A stretch of DNA of 64,000 bases from Vermamoeba vermiformis (lineage: Eukaryota; Tubulinea; Echinamoebida), in NCBI GenBank assembly GCA_045837725.1, contig JBEWZL010000272.1, positions 62,001 through 126,000 of the forward strand, given 5' to 3'. Every line of letters starts with the position of its first letter. Positions within the stretch are counted from its first letter, which is position 1. Under the pieces are notes generated by a model. It did not search any database and had not been told where the DNA came from. It worked only from the letters and a program-made list of their open reading frames with translations. A program made the translations under genes and the position numbers. Shown piece by piece: positions 33,566-45,554 of this stretch.

Positions 33566-35007
33566 ATGCAGGAAGAAGATCCGATCATCCGCGTGGTATT
33601 ATTAGACATTGAAGGCACAACGAGCTCCATCTCATTTGTTAGCGACGTATTATTCCCTTATGTCCGTAGAGAACTTCGCAGTTATTTGGATACTAATTGG
33701 GACAATGAACAATTAAAACAAGATATTGAATTGCTCAGGTAATTAATTATCGTCAAAATATACCTTGGATTTCATAATTGCCACTGATATTTTCTATGCA
33801 GATGGTTATAGTATTATAAATTATTTAACAGTTATTTTATTTATTTAATCGGGAATTTATTGACGCAATTTTATTAACCGGATGTACAGAAAATTGGCCC
33901 ACGAAGATGAGGCTATGGGCATTAAAAACGCTATTCAAATACCAGAGGATAATGGCACAAATAAGCACGAAATTATTGAAGCGATTGCTTTAAATGTTGG
34001 AAAGCAGATGGACATGGACAGAAAAACGACAGCCTTAAAACAATTGCAAGGACATATTTGGCTCAGCGGATATCAACAAGGAGTACTACAAGGACAGTAA
34101 GTAATATTAACGCTGCTCTAGAATTTTTTGCAAAGCCAATCTGGATCCAGATCCACCCGAGTATTCATTTGTTACCAGATTCGCACAAATCTATGTAATC
34201 TATTGGTATTTATATATTTTATTAACTTTATTTCGCAGCGTTTACGACGATTCATACGAAGCCTTTCAAAAATGGAAGCAACAAGATCTGCCGATTTTTA
34301 TTTATTCTTCAGGTACCTCTTATAGCCCAATTAATACTAATACTTATATATAACTCATATTTGGTAATATTATAGGCAGCATTGCAGCGCAGAAGTTATT
34401 GTTTGGTTACTCAGTAAAGGGAGATCTACTTCCGTATTTCAGAGGTCACTTTGACACTACAATCGGTAAGACTATTTCCATAATACTAGTATAATATAGC
34501 AATAGAATAAGTATCAGGATATTACTACTGGCAATTTATGTAATTGATTGCGGTGAAATCTATCCCGAAGTTTAAATTTCATCGCAAAACTCTTTTTTTA
34601 ATTTGCGATCGTCATAAATCTGCAATACTATCAATATATATTATACTTTTCCTTATGACATCATCACCGTATTGATTTTTCCGAAGTTTAACCAGTTAGT
34701 GCTCGATCGACCGAAAACTAATTGATAATTATTTTTTTTAGGTGTTAAATTGCAGAGTACGAGCTACTTAAAAATCTTCGAAGCAATTAAGGCGCAATTA
34801 GAGCTGAATGACCTCAAGATTGGTCAAGTTCTATTCGTGACTGATAACTTTGAAGAAGCAAAATCAGCCTCGCAAGTACACATGTCTACTGTAGTCTCTA
34901 TTCGTCCTGGAACACGTGCCTTGCCTGACGGACACAAATTCAAAACAATAACCACATTTGACTCGTTGTTTGAAATGTTTGAATTTGCCAATAATAACAG
35001 CAAGTAA
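33566..35007 (+). CDS. ENOPH1: Enolase-phosphatase E1 (methionine salvage)
   Basis: Exons 33566-33738, 33890-34096, 34239-34312, 34376-34465 and 34742-35007 give 269 residues. The enzyme is a HAD-type phosphatase that enolises and dephosphorylates 2,3-diketo-5-methylthiopentyl-1-phosphate. Motif I is present as [16 protein letters not shown] (nucleophile Asp and the Glu-Gly-Thr-Thr variant special to this family). Motif II is [17 protein letters not shown], followed by [16 protein letters not shown] with the family lysine. Motif III/IV is [14 protein letters not shown]. The pieces [14 protein letters not shown] and [14 protein letters not shown] are also diagnostic. Length is usual. The cytosol is the expected location. 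No other methionine-salvage gene is seen in the window. Confidence 0.95.
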
Positions 35008-35381
35008 GATCCGGATCAAAAATGTTTTAGTAGAGAACATTCTGGGCCAAATATTAATCTATAATATTAATATTACGATTATTTTGGCCGTCAAATTGTA
35101 TTTAAATTATTGTACACTGCATTTATTAAATAACAAGGTTAGATCTCGTTCCTAATTACCTCAACCTTCAATAGTAATGATAATACTATAACATTCACAA
35201 ATAATATATATATATTATTCGAGCCCCAAGATAGACTATAGATAGCATTTAAAAGCTAGAACAGAAATGTTTAGCGACCTGAGATCTGAGATCTGAGATC
35301 CACGATAAAACATAATGTTGGAAGCTAGATGCTTTATTGTACTCTCGTATATATTCTTCACGTGTTCATATATAGAGCTGT
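35008..35381. other. AT-rich gap with a short CTGAGAT tandem repeat
   Basis: This gap separates convergent genes. It holds a 7-bp tandem repeat (CTGAGAT, three copies, 35279-35299) and poly-AT stretches. No gene is seen. Confidence 0.6.
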
Positions 35382-36340
35382 TTAGAACAACAAGCTGAAC
35401 AAAGCAATAGCGCTGATGACTCCTGAGATGGTGGATGCGCCGCTGTTAGGAGTTTTAACGGCTGAGGGACCAGTAGTAGTGGAAGGTTGAGCTTGAGGAG
35501 CACCCATTTCGTTGGGGGTCTCGGATACTATAATAATATAGATTAGATTACTACCCAATAATACTGCATAGGAAGAATTACCCGTGGGAACAGCAGTGGG
35601 AGGAGGTACTGCGGCACAGCCAGTTTGCGTCGCAGAATAGTCAGTATAGACGCATTGGTTCTCAGGGAGGGTCAAATCAACAGGACAGCTCGAACCAGTG
35701 CACATAACTGCGTTCAAAACACCGGCATCTGAGCAGGTGGTGTTGACGGTTGCCTCGGTGCGGCCTCCACCAAGAGCGGTGACTACCATTGGTCCAGAAT
35801 AATTCTCGGCAACTAAGTAATTAGGGGATTAATACTAATCAGAATTATAAGCTGCGTTACCAAATTTGTTTTGGTAACAAATCCAGCCGTTGGATCGCGT
35901 CAAAAAGTGTAAAATTCATAACGTAAAATCCAAATATAATTATAAAACTTACAGTAATAAATTCGAACGTAATCCTTGACAGTGCAGTTGTCAGATGAGG
36001 GATAAGTAGTAACGACAACAGGCAACGCAGAAAACTCGGTCATGTTAGGCTTATCCACCTGACATCCAGCAAAGTAGCCATAGTCTGGGTTAGTATCGAG
36101 AGAGGTTGCAATCCGGGGCTTGTTGTGTCGATCTCTTTACTAGGCAAGCCTGGAGTTGGGTCTAGCGATAATAAAAAATATTAGATTAATTTTGTTGTGC
36201 ATATAATAGTCAATTCTTACTAATTCAATGGCCACGGGGGTCGTGCAGTTGCTGTTGGAATAAGTGATGTAGTAGCCCCAGCTTTGACCGAGCACAGTCG
36301 TGCAGGCGATTAAAACGAGCAAAACAATCAACTTTTGCAT
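35382..36340 (-). CDS. Secreted Cys-containing protein with GPI-type tail
   Basis: Four exons (36221-36340, 35953-36118, 35582-35812, 35382-35527) give 220 residues. A signal peptide (MQKLIVLLVLIACTTVLGQS) opens the chain. The ectodomain has spaced cysteines and several Asn-x-Thr/Ser sites (NCTT, NMTE, NCTV, NYSG, NTTC). The C-terminal 45 residues are Ser/Thr/Pro-rich and end in a hydrophobic stretch (GVISAIALFSLLF), the usual form of a GPI-anchor signal. The family is unknown to me; it looks like a surface coat or adhesion protein. The acceptor of exon 2 (AAG/CC) is the only one that keeps frame. The last intron is 54 bp, stop-free and a multiple of three, so its retention would add 18 residues. 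Confidence 0.7.
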
Positions 36341-36790
36341 TGTGTCTGTCGTGTTGTACAACGGTTGATTCAATTGAATAAATAGAACAGAAATATCTTG
36401 TCAACGATATTAAATGACACTTTGACATTTCATCACGTTCTGCCTTCCCTGGAAGAATTAATGAAAATTGTCCTATTTTGTAATGATTACGTATTAAATT
36501 AGCATGGTGGCATTTAATCAAAAATATCGAAATGTTTGACGAAGATCGGGCGGACAGTTTAAACGGTTATCCAGCAATACGGTGGTTCGTATTTTACCAT
36601 TAATGTCTCAGCGGAAGGGAGAAAGTTATCGGAATAAATTGATTGCGCTTCGTAACGTGGCAGTTTTCGCGTTTTTGCTTCACTACTTACGTGTCAGTTT
36701 ATTCTTCGCTCGTACACGTGGCAGAAAAAAAGCATAAATAAAAGAAGGTACGCATTTGTTAGATTAATGTAATTCACATTTCGTTTAAGC
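36341..36790. promoter_or_regulatory. Divergent promoter gap
   Basis: About 450 bp lie between two diverging signal-peptide genes. The sequence is AT-rich near both starts and more mixed in the centre (36540-36720). No specific site could be named. Confidence 0.4.
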
Positions 36791-38285
36791 ATGAAGCGAG
36801 TAGTCTTATTGATCCTCCTTGGCATTTTCAGCGCAGTGCTCTGGGACATTTTTCCAAGTTTGAAAAATGAGCCCGACATTGCTCTAACAACGTCAAAGAT
36901 AACAACACCAGTAATGGACAATTTAAAACAGTTTTTAACAGCTTTAGACCTCGATGATGCATTGCACACTGCAGGACAAGTTGATTCGAGCAATGTAGGT
37001 GCCACTGTGGATTACGATTAATTAGGCTCTAATTATAATACTATTATTATTAATAGGCGGAGGTTGTAACAGCAGTACGCGATATAATTAACAATAAATG
37101 GGAGACGGATAAGCAAGCGGTGTATAATTTGTTACAAAATAGTTTCGTGATCCCCGAAGATATTCGATTCAGTACTTTAATGAAAGGTAAGAATATTAAT
37201 TATAATAATATAATATTATTTTAAATAATTACGCAAATTGTCGAAGATTCTTGGTGCCCGATTTTCATTGAACGGAATAAGAAAAAACGCGGATTTGTAC
37301 TTACTAAATTCAATTAGGCATTGATGATACAAAGATACGCGCATATAACTTAGCAGCGGTAGTTGGATTGCAAAGCTATCAATTCTCCGCAGATCAGCGC
37401 CCGATCGCGAAAGAAAAGTTACTCCGCCTTGCTTCCAGCAGCAGCTCGCCAGCTAATGCTAGGTATATAGGGTGCTATACTATATAGATAATCTTAATAA
37501 CATGCCGTAGAGCCATAACGTCCTTAATGGACTTGACAAAGTACCCAGACGATTTCCCGGCTTTTCTGAAGATTTATGCGACTACCGAAGATAATAGCGT
37601 TAAGGTATATATACGGTATTTCTATTATACTGAAAATCAATTATTTACTTTATTTTCAAATACATAAAATTTTGGTGCATCCGTTTGAGAGCGTTACAGT
37701 TAGTTAATAATGCAGCCAAGCTAATATAATTTCATAGTACGGTGCTCGTGCAAGTATACTACGCTATTACAATACAAGACCGAAAGAAGAGTTCATTGAG
37801 GCCATTAAGGCTCAAAATCTCTTGTCGCCAGAAGATCTGGACAGTTTAGCCAGCACTCACGGCGATGATACGTTATCATTTGGCCTATTGTCTTACATCC
37901 CTAATTTGAGCGAGATTGAACCGATGGAACGTTATCGTACGAGAATTCTTTCGATGTTTGATCAGGTGGATGTCGGAAAGAAAGGCAAAATTAATGCTAC
38001 GGAGTTCTGCGAATTCTTGCAAGCGATTAGGAAACTCGACTATGACTACTGAGGAGGCTGCCGAGATGATTAAGGTACTATAATAATCGCACTAAGAATT
38101 TTTTTGAACTTTTCCGTTAGCAGATCTGCTTTTGCTTGTACATTACTAGTACTAACGAATATGCTTCATAGAAATCTAAGCGTTATCAACGGTTCGATGA
38201 TGGCACGTTCTTGACGCGCGCAGACTGGTACGACATTTTACAAGGCAAACTGCGCTTTAAAGACATCGATTATCCTCTGTGGTAA
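36791..38285 (+). CDS. Membrane-anchored or secreted EF-hand protein (frame break)
   Basis: Exons 36791-36994, 37057-37186, 37318-37462, 37511-37604, 37738-38074 and 38172-38285. The N-terminus is hydrophobic (MKRVVLLILLGIFSAVLWDI), a signal peptide or anchor. The middle is helical, and a EF-hand-like loop appears as DVGKKGKINATEF with Gly at position 6, Ile at 8 and Glu at 12. The frame then meets TGA at 38050, but the next stretch, one base out of phase, reads TTEEAAEMIKK and continues over a good intron into KSKRYQRFDDGTFLTRADWY and DIDYPLW-stop. Exon lengths sum to 1024, one more than a multiple of three, so one extra base (for example in AAA at 38032-38034) explains all. If the break were real the protein would end at 38052. 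I favour a sequence error. The 340 bp that follow hold no gene. Confidence 0.65.
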
Positions 38286-38625
38286 TAGTCGCGAGCCTAT
38301 TGCTTTGTCATGCCGCTAAAAATAGCTTGATTTTGCGTATATCTCATTATTAGAGGCTTATAGACTCGTGCTTATGTTGTAAATAAAGACCAGGTTTGGT
38401 AATGGGGTTAATAAGATTGTATACATCCCGCTAAATTCGACTGGCAATATACTATTTCAATGCGCAACATCTTGTGCTCCAACATGCTAGATCCAAGTTC
38501 GAACGTTAGTCATTAATCGCTGGCTGGGCTCTTTCCTTCGAGAATTGTCAATTTCAAATTCTGTAATCACTTTATTGTTTAAAATACAACCACGAAAGAA
38601 TTAATCTTTAGTAAATATTAATAAT

Positions 38626-39195
38626 ATGGAACAAGACTTTAGAATGAGTGGTGGCCTTGAGATTAACAAGCCTCCAAATTTCTCCAGTGAAGATCGAGGA
38701 AAAGAAATTAGAAGTTGGATTAATAAGGTCAGATAATTATATATTTATACTACCAAATTGATATTCGTAAAATAACACCCGTTAAACAGTCAGATGAAGA
38801 GGCGTATTCAGTGATTCTGTATGAAAGATTAATAGAAACGATCGCGCATCATACTGGAGGTATTTAACGTTTCGTAATATCGTATCAGATTTTTTGACGA
38901 ATATTAAGAATTTTCGCGATATTTAATTGTTTTGCGTGTCAGATTCGGATGTGCACTTCCATGACGAGCTGCTAGATGAGGAAAGCTTCTTGGTTTCTTA
39001 TATCAACGATATTATATCGCCTTTAGCATACAAAGAAGGTAGGTTGATAACTTTGTAACGTAAATCTGATCTCGATCTTTTGCTAAATCTGTGTTTCTAG
39101 CTTTGGGTGAGCTGCAGAAGCTTCAAAATCAACCAAATTATAACGCACACAAAGGATATATTAAATCTTCATTCGATGGTGACTTTGATTTGTAA
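38626..39195 (+). CDS. Small acidic protein of unknown function
   Basis: Four exons (38626-38727, 38790-38859, 38943-39038, 39101-39195) give 120 residues, from MEQDFRMSGGLEINKPPNFS to SSFDGDFDL. It is helical in the middle (AYSVILYERLIETIAHHTG, ESFLVSYINDIISPLAY, LGELQKLQ) and acidic throughout. There is no signal peptide, membrane helix or metal-binding motif. I do not recognise the family. The first intron uses a less usual donor (GTCAGA) after a phase-0 codon. The regular exon sizes and in-phase joins support a real gene. It lies between an EF-hand gene and a kinase gene on the same strand, without evidence that they are co-regulated. Confidence 0.65.
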
Positions 39196-39840
39196 TTTTA
39201 TGATTAAACTGGATTTGTTTGAAGCGGCGGATTTAGCTTTTTATGGCATAAATTAGAGAAATGACGAGGAACCACTAATTAAGTATGGTCATTAATTGGG
39301 CTAGCAATGGTTGGCAACGCATTCAATCGGCCACAATCAGGAAATCACAGATCGCTAATCCACGAACGAAAATTGGACTTATTTGGGTTAATTGCAGATA
39401 CGCGAACCGCTGATTCGGATCTGGTAAATCCATTCCAACGAGCGGTGGTAAATACGGAGGCCGCGGCGCAGTAAATTCACTCGGTAACTCACTTTATTCC
39501 AGTACGCGGGGAACGATCGAGGATCCAATTCCACACTCGACGAGAAAAGCGCTTATTATGATTGTAAGTGGGTGTTTTGGTGGTTGTAGATCTCCCGAAA
39601 GATAGATTATTAACGATGGGACGGGATCTAGCTAAATAAATCATTCGGGATCACATCCGTGTCTCTTCGTTTGCTAGAATTGTTTATTCTTATTCTTAGT
39701 TCGCGGTATTCTTTGGCCATAGTCTACCCAAGTCATATGACTGGGAATGAGGACAGAATCTAAAATAGGCAAAAAGCAAAGCGAAAAATTTATCTTTATT
39801 TTTGTATTATTTAATCGAACGACATCCACAACTCAGCGTC
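39196..39840. other. Intergenic stretch with no gene
   Basis: About 645 bp between same-strand genes. No open frame, RNA gene or repeat is convincing. The last 100 bp form the leader and promoter of the kinase gene; a TTG-started extension of the kinase frame at 39802 is ignored in favour of the ATG at 39841. Confidence 0.55.
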
Positions 39841-41663
39841 ATGGAAGTCATTGATCCTAGACTCCCTAACATGCTCTCTCGGTCTAGGGGTAGTGGGCAA
39901 TACCCCGACATCAAAGACTTTGATGTAACAGATGTAGAGAAACAAATTGGAAATGTCTTGATCTCAAAATCTGAGCTTGGAAGAGGCAGTTATTCAGTAG
40001 TAAAAACAGGATACGACATTAAGTCACATAGAAAAGTGGCTATCAAAATTATAGACAAAGTAACACTCACGAATATCGGAAGACTAAATCTTGAATCTGA
40101 GCTTCAAATCCATCAACTTATTTCGTCGTTTCATCACCCGAATATTATCGAGTTATACGAAGTGGTCGAAGATAGTCACAGAATATATATGATTATGGAA
40201 CTAGCTAACGGAGGAGATTTGGTTACGCTAATCGAACAAAAAGGTATGGTTTGCTTTATAAGGCCAATTTATTCATCAATTTTAGTATATTAAATTAATT
40301 CCTAGCAAATTTGACTTAATTCTTACAATTTTAACAAAGCAGTTCAAATATTATCGGATTTCATAAATTTATCTTGACGTTTAGTTGTTTATGGGCAATT
40401 ATTGTTAGTAGATCGATCTAACTAAATAGTCCACCTATCATACCGCAAATAGTCACGTAAAAGTCTTGAATTAACATTCGCTGCTTTTTCTTAATGCCAA
40501 ATCCGGAATAATCACCGAACAAAATCTTACTGACGTTAATTTGAATAGGAAAACTGACGGAAGATGAAGCAAAGCCCTTATTTAAGCAAATAGTATCCGC
40601 AGTTCAGTTCCTTCATTCTCACAATATCACGCATCGGGACATCAAGGCCGAGAATTTTTTAATTTCCAAAGACTCGAGCGGAACCGTGCTTAAACTCTCT
40701 GATTTTGGATTGTCTGCATTTATGGACCAAGATAAGTTCTTTAGCACTCCTTGTGGCTCGCCTTGTTACGCAGGTAAGCAGATTTCAGATCCGCGCCATT
40801 TTTATTCAGTGAATTGTTTGCTTATCCTTGCCTAATTACGCTGCGCAATATATATACTTTGCCCTAGTTATTCCGTGTAATAATTTAAACGGAAGGCACG
40901 CAACAACTCGAATTAAAGTTGTCCGATCCGATCCATTCCGTTGATTTACTCGAATTTCAGAATAATTTAGTTGCGCGGGTTATTCTATCGATATATATTG
41001 CGATATTAAATAATAACAGATTTTGTGAGCGATTTTAAAGTATTTCTTGGCAATTACTAATGCTCGATCGATCTAACAGCGCCTGAAGTCGTCAACAAAC
41101 AGCCTTATAGAGGACGTGAGGTCGATGTATGGAGTATGGGTATCTTATTATACACTATTCTATGCGGAAGGTAAGCTTTATTTTGCAACAAAATGCGGAT
41201 TTCGATTCCGTGTTAGTGAATCCGTTACACGAGCTTTGTGCGCTTTGCAACAGCTTATTAACATTATATATGCTTGTTTAGGTTCCCTTTCAGCCATCCT
41301 AATATGTTGTCGCTGTTTACTATGATCAAACAGAATCAATACAGCGTACCAACACATCTCTCGGAAGATGCGCAAGATCTGATCAAGAGAATGCTTGATA
41401 AAGACTTTGATAAGCGAATTAAGGTAAGGATTGATTATTATAGCTGTTTTGAATGGCTTTTGTGGTATTTTTAGCCGAGTTCAATTTTACGGTTTCAAAT
41501 CCGCGTTATTCCATTGGTTTAATTTTCAAAATTAGTACTAATCTTGATGTATATATAGATTGAAGGTATTCTCGAGCACAACTGGCTGAGGTGGCCAGTC
41601 ATTCAAGTCGACAATACGAAGCCGATCTCATTGCCTCGCGCATGGATCTCTTCGTCATGTTAA
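39841..41663 (+). CDS. Ser/Thr protein kinase of the CAMK/SNF1-like group
   Basis: Five exons (39841-40243, 40549-40773, 41080-41170, 41282-41423, 41559-41663) give 321 residues. The kinase domain spans about residues 40-305. Visible elements are the glycine loop (ELGRGSYSVVKTG), VAIK lysine, alphaC glutamate (LESELQIHQLI), catalytic loop HRDIKAEN, DFG, the activation-loop segment STPCGSPCYAAPEV, WSMGILLYTILCG, and a final HNWLRWP. CGSPxYAAPE and YxGxxxDVWSxGxxLY are hallmarks of CAMK-group kinases such as SNF1/AMPK, MARK and NIM1. All catalytic residues are intact. There is little beyond the domain, so no UBA, KA1 or calmodulin site. The two 300-bp introns inside the domain are long for the window. 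Substrates cannot be told from sequence. Confidence 0.93.
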
Positions 41664-42152
41664 TAGAGCACTATTTATAGCACCAAAATCGATCACGTGA
41701 CATCGGAGATAGAACAATTTTCATGAAACAACAAAAAGAATTCTAGTTCTGGTGGTTCGCGTGGCTCTGGTTTTGGATGCAGCAGATGTATTATATAACT
41801 CAATATGTGCGAATCGAAAACACCAAAAAACACTACAATATAGAAGGTCTTGGATATGGTACTTGCTACTCGATAATGTTAATATAGACTCTATCGTCGT
41901 GTACCAGCACCACATCCGGACCTTCAGTTTTGCACTGAGAGACACCTCTTAATGTTTTTATACTGTCCACCACTCCTTGTACATAGTCGCGTTGTTAGGC
42001 GAGGCAGGTACTAATATAACTGCTGCGTCTAGCAACACTTTTTTCTTTCAATAAAAAACTTGAACGAAACACTGGAGCTCTTTAATAACGATGCAGCAAA
42101 CAAACAGCTTGTTGATATACTTACAGCGCATGCGATAGCAGAGTCCACCTCG
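41664..42152. other. Gap between convergent genes, nothing recognised
   Basis: The kinase (plus) and F-box gene (minus) converge here. The short open frames at 41721-41952 have no homology signal and overlap on both strands. The gap is likely made of 3' UTRs and spacer. Confidence 0.5.
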
Positions 42153-45025
42153 CTAACAGTACTCAGCGTCATTAGAAGGTTGTTTTTTTTTTAGCACCAT
42201 GGCTTCGAATACTGCAAAATCCATTGAATATTGTTCGAAATAGTACGAGCTGCGTCGCGTTTTTTGTTCTGCAACAAAGTTTGTTTCGAGATCAACCATC
42301 GATGGATATCTATCTATACATCGTGCATTGGTCATTTCTTGCGTGGAATGTTGCAAGTCAATTCGGGGTACGTAACAATCGGTGCCGAGAGGTCTTTGGT
42401 ACACGCATTTTGTCGGACATTCATAGTGCCAGTAGACATGTACGCAATCAATATGCCATTACTAATGATGTGACTCTTTTCTCTCGGCAGCTCTGGGAGT
42501 TGCCACTTGAACTCGGTCAGATCCCAAATCTGATCTGGTCCAATAACAGTCATGGACGTCAGATCTATAGTTGGATATTGGGTTGGCTATAATAAATTTA
42601 GTTAGTTTAGCATCTTAATGATATATTAATAAGCGGCTTTACTGTTTTCCTGCTTTGCCAATGGAAGTACGGATCCGTTGAAGTACGCACAGGGTGTGCT
42701 AGATGTCGCTTGTCCCATTGCATGATATGAGTCGATACTACATATATATCATTGTCTTTGACGTTAAAACACCGGAACCGTTCGAAGTTAAGCTCTGCCG
42801 CTAATTTTTCAGGCGTTCTTTGGTCGAACAATGTAATTCTCGCTGGACCAGCTGAATTGGAGTCTTTTCTTTCCAAACCATATATAAGTTCATCACGAAC
42901 TATCCAGTGTGACATATTTGCGTTCCAATCCAGTTTGGTGATTTGTTGCGTGGTCAGATCTATCTCAAACCCTAATAAAAATTTGGTTAAGGAGAATAGT
43001 GAGAATAGAATTATACCATATGACGTACCTTTGGCTAGTAATGCCTTAGTATCAACAGTGAAATAAAGGTTTTGTACCGTGCATTCAACATTTTTCTCAG
43101 AAATAACGCTGTACTTTTTTTGCGCATCCAGTACTGTAAATGTTGATGGCTGATTATCGCCAAATCTAGCCGACAATGTATATATACGATCATTGAGTAA
43201 TCGCGCTGATCTCTTTGCTGCTGCTGGTAGTCCCACAAATTTTAATTTTTTTCTGTTACGCGACTTTCGTTCACTGAAACAATGATTCTCCACCACTGTC
43301 ACGCCATTTTCTTCCGCAGCGATTATTTTGTCACCGTTCAATTCTATCGCTGTAATTTTGTTGCTGCCAACCCATCTTGACCGCGTAAAGTGATGCAACA
43401 ATTTGCCGTTCAAAAACTTGGATCTTAGATAAAAAAAAAGTTAACTTCCATGAACATCCATATCGATAATAATAATATGGGTATCTTCAGTTTTTAGAAA
43501 TAATAAGTAATAAGGCATTATGAGTATTAAAATGGCTAAGAATTAAAAATCCAAGATTTGTACCGGATCCTCAACTCAACTTGTACCTTTATAAAAATAT
43601 TACTTACTGATATTTTCGACGGAAATCAGTGGCACTAGCGACTGGTATCTTGGTAAAATATTTCTTTGCGATCTGTCCCCAAGCGTGTTGACTTTCGTTG
43701 ACCAATTTGAACATGCGTTTGTTCGTCAACGACAATGCAATGAGATGAGTGAAGTGCATGTGTGATATTAAATAGTAGATTATGTCTTCTGGCAGCTCTT
43801 CGAATAAATAAAAATTGCTTTCAATCGCCCTCTCATTAACGACTGTTTTTTTCGCTAATTGTTTTCGGATCCAGTTGTAGTTGCAATCTGTTGCCAAAAT
43901 AAGCATTAATAATAGAACTATATTATGGTACTTGATCTGCTTATATATATATTTAAGTCGTACCTTCAATGGTAGTGCGTAATATTCCTTGCAAGATCCA
44001 GTACGGATTTTCCTTGCGAATGAATCTGGCCGTTAATTTCGCGTACAAATCTGGCCAGTGATTTACAGCTGCAACAACAGTCTCGCCATCGACGTGTGGA
44101 AATGCTTCGAGTAGTTCAGTCAATATTGGATCTATTTCTCGCACTTGCACCTCTTTGATGATCATTTTAGTAGCCACTTCTATATCGTTGCTATACGAAT
44201 ATCATGTAGTTAGCAAGCAATATATTATTAGTATATTACAGAAAGGCTGAAAAAATGAAGTTTTTCCACGTAGATCTGGCACTCAGGTGTCACTTATCAA
44301 ATTTATATAGGACCAATGATAGACAATTTATAGATTTTGTATTAATTGGTATTGATGGTCAAATTAAATCAGGGTCAGCCAGACTTACCTCGATGGAAGT
44401 TGCTTCGCCGCTTGGAGCCAAATTCTGCAAATAATTCGGTCGGTAGAAAACGCATAATAGCGCTTGTAAATGTCGTTCCACAACTCCTCGCACTTGAGTT
44501 TATCTGCCTCATCAAAGTTCAAGAAATGCACGAGACGGTAAGCATCCCAAGGCCGTGATGGTTTTAGTATGTATTGTTTGGCCTTGGTCTGAAATTCCTC
44601 TTCGGAAATCTTCCGAACGACATTACTGTAAAAAAAAATAGTTAATTATTTAATTTTATATTAGCTTCGGTTCTATTAAAGACGGGTTGACCTTAAAATC
44701 AATATCATAATTAAAAAAAAATTTCTATTGGTTTTACATTAAAAAGAATGAATCCATCGGTAGATCCAAAACACTTCGATTTGTCTCATCGCGCCAGTCG
44801 GCTAATGCATCTATCACTCCTGGGCACTCCAGAGATGGCTAGTATTATATTTCTGCATTGCGATATTTCAGCAAGAAACGGCAGGTTGGGTAATCCGATT
44901 ATGCATTGGATCGCCTTCTCCAACAGCGTTCCAGCAGAGTTAATTCGTGCAACATAATTTGCGCATTTTTGTTCCGTTAAAATATTTACGAGTTGAGTAA
45001 TGTGACTTTCGAGAGTAACTTCCAT
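42153..45025 (-). CDS. Helical-repeat plus F-box plus propeller-like protein (frame break)
   Basis: Eight exons (44738-45025, 44389-44625, 43964-44190, 43608-43887, 43029-43423, 42643-42971, 42372-42586, 42153-42309). The chain begins with helices (MEVTLESHITQLVNILTEQK), continues through ECPGVIDALADW and a helical region, then an F-box (LPEDIIYYLISHMHFTHLIALSLTNKRM), and ends with about 330 residues of beta-strand repeats (ITAIELNGDKIIAAEENG, RITLFDQRTPEKLAAEL, DNDIYVVSTHIMQWD) like a WD40/kelch propeller. F-box plus propeller suggests an SCF ubiquitin-ligase substrate receptor. In exon 1, near 44810, the frame shifts by one base; exons sum to 2128, one over a multiple of three, so a single extra base is the simplest cause. 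The intron 42587-42642 has a perfect CTAACTAA branch region, which shows that the gene goes on past the stop at 42607. Confidence 0.7.
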
Positions 45026-45299
45026 GCTAAACAGAAAAAAAATAAAAATCATAGGCCTAACCAAAAATAGAATTTCTTGCTTATAAAAGCTAATAATATT
45101 TTTCTATGTAATTTTTGAAGATTTAGAAAATTTAAAGACTGGCTGTTTTTTCGATCCAATAAATTGTGATTTTACCTTTAATAATAACGTTATTGTAGTC
45201 AATTTACATATAACAGGTGGTGATATTAGTTGCATTCGTTTGCACTGGAGTGGTTCCGTTGTGTCACTTCCTTGCGAAATTAAATGACCAACTGAAAAA

Positions 45300-45500
45300 T
45301 TGGGTCGTAATTAGTTGCACCCGAGACGATGAGGGGGGCGCCCGCGGTGAAAAAACCACTTATTAGACCTCGCCGCGTGTAGGTTTCATTTGTCGGCCAG
45401 AGCATCCCCAGGTCCATACGGCATCCGGGGGTAAAACCTACCGACCCGGGCGCTATTGTGGTTTCAAGACCGACGGAAGTTATACGCCTCCCACGATGAG
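45300..45500. ncRNA. GC-rich island with nested stems, candidate structured RNA
   Basis: Between two minus-strand genes lies a 200-bp block much richer in G and C than its surroundings. Three stems nest in the right order: GCGCCCG (45338-45344) with CGGGCGC (45447-45453); GTAGGTTT (45379-45386) with AAACCTAC (45434-45441); and CCCC-GG (45406-45412) with CC-GGGG (45425-45431). A side hairpin CGCGG/CCGCG (45343-45347 with 45373-45377) is an alternative. No long open frame crosses it. I compared it by eye with SRP, RNase P, 5S and snRNA motifs and found no match. Strand is undecided. The rest of the 529-bp gap (45026-45299, 45501-45554) is AT-rich spacer. Confidence 0.4.
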
Positions 45501-45554
45501 ATTTAAATTGAACTTTAATTAAGCTATTGAAATGTACATAATAAGTCGTGCACC

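Noticed and set aside
37973-38030. A 57-bp intron (GTGGATG...CAAG) to restore frame in the EF-hand gene
   Set aside because: It would remove a good EF-hand loop (DVGKKGKINATEF) and lacks a branch word.
42224-42592. Plus-strand open frame of 122 codons
   Set aside because: It lies opposite the last two exons of the F-box/propeller gene, whose splice sites and frame are well supported.
45300-45500. SRP RNA or 5S rRNA identity for the GC-rich island
   Set aside because: The conserved SRP loop words and the 5S internal promoter pattern were not found on either strand.
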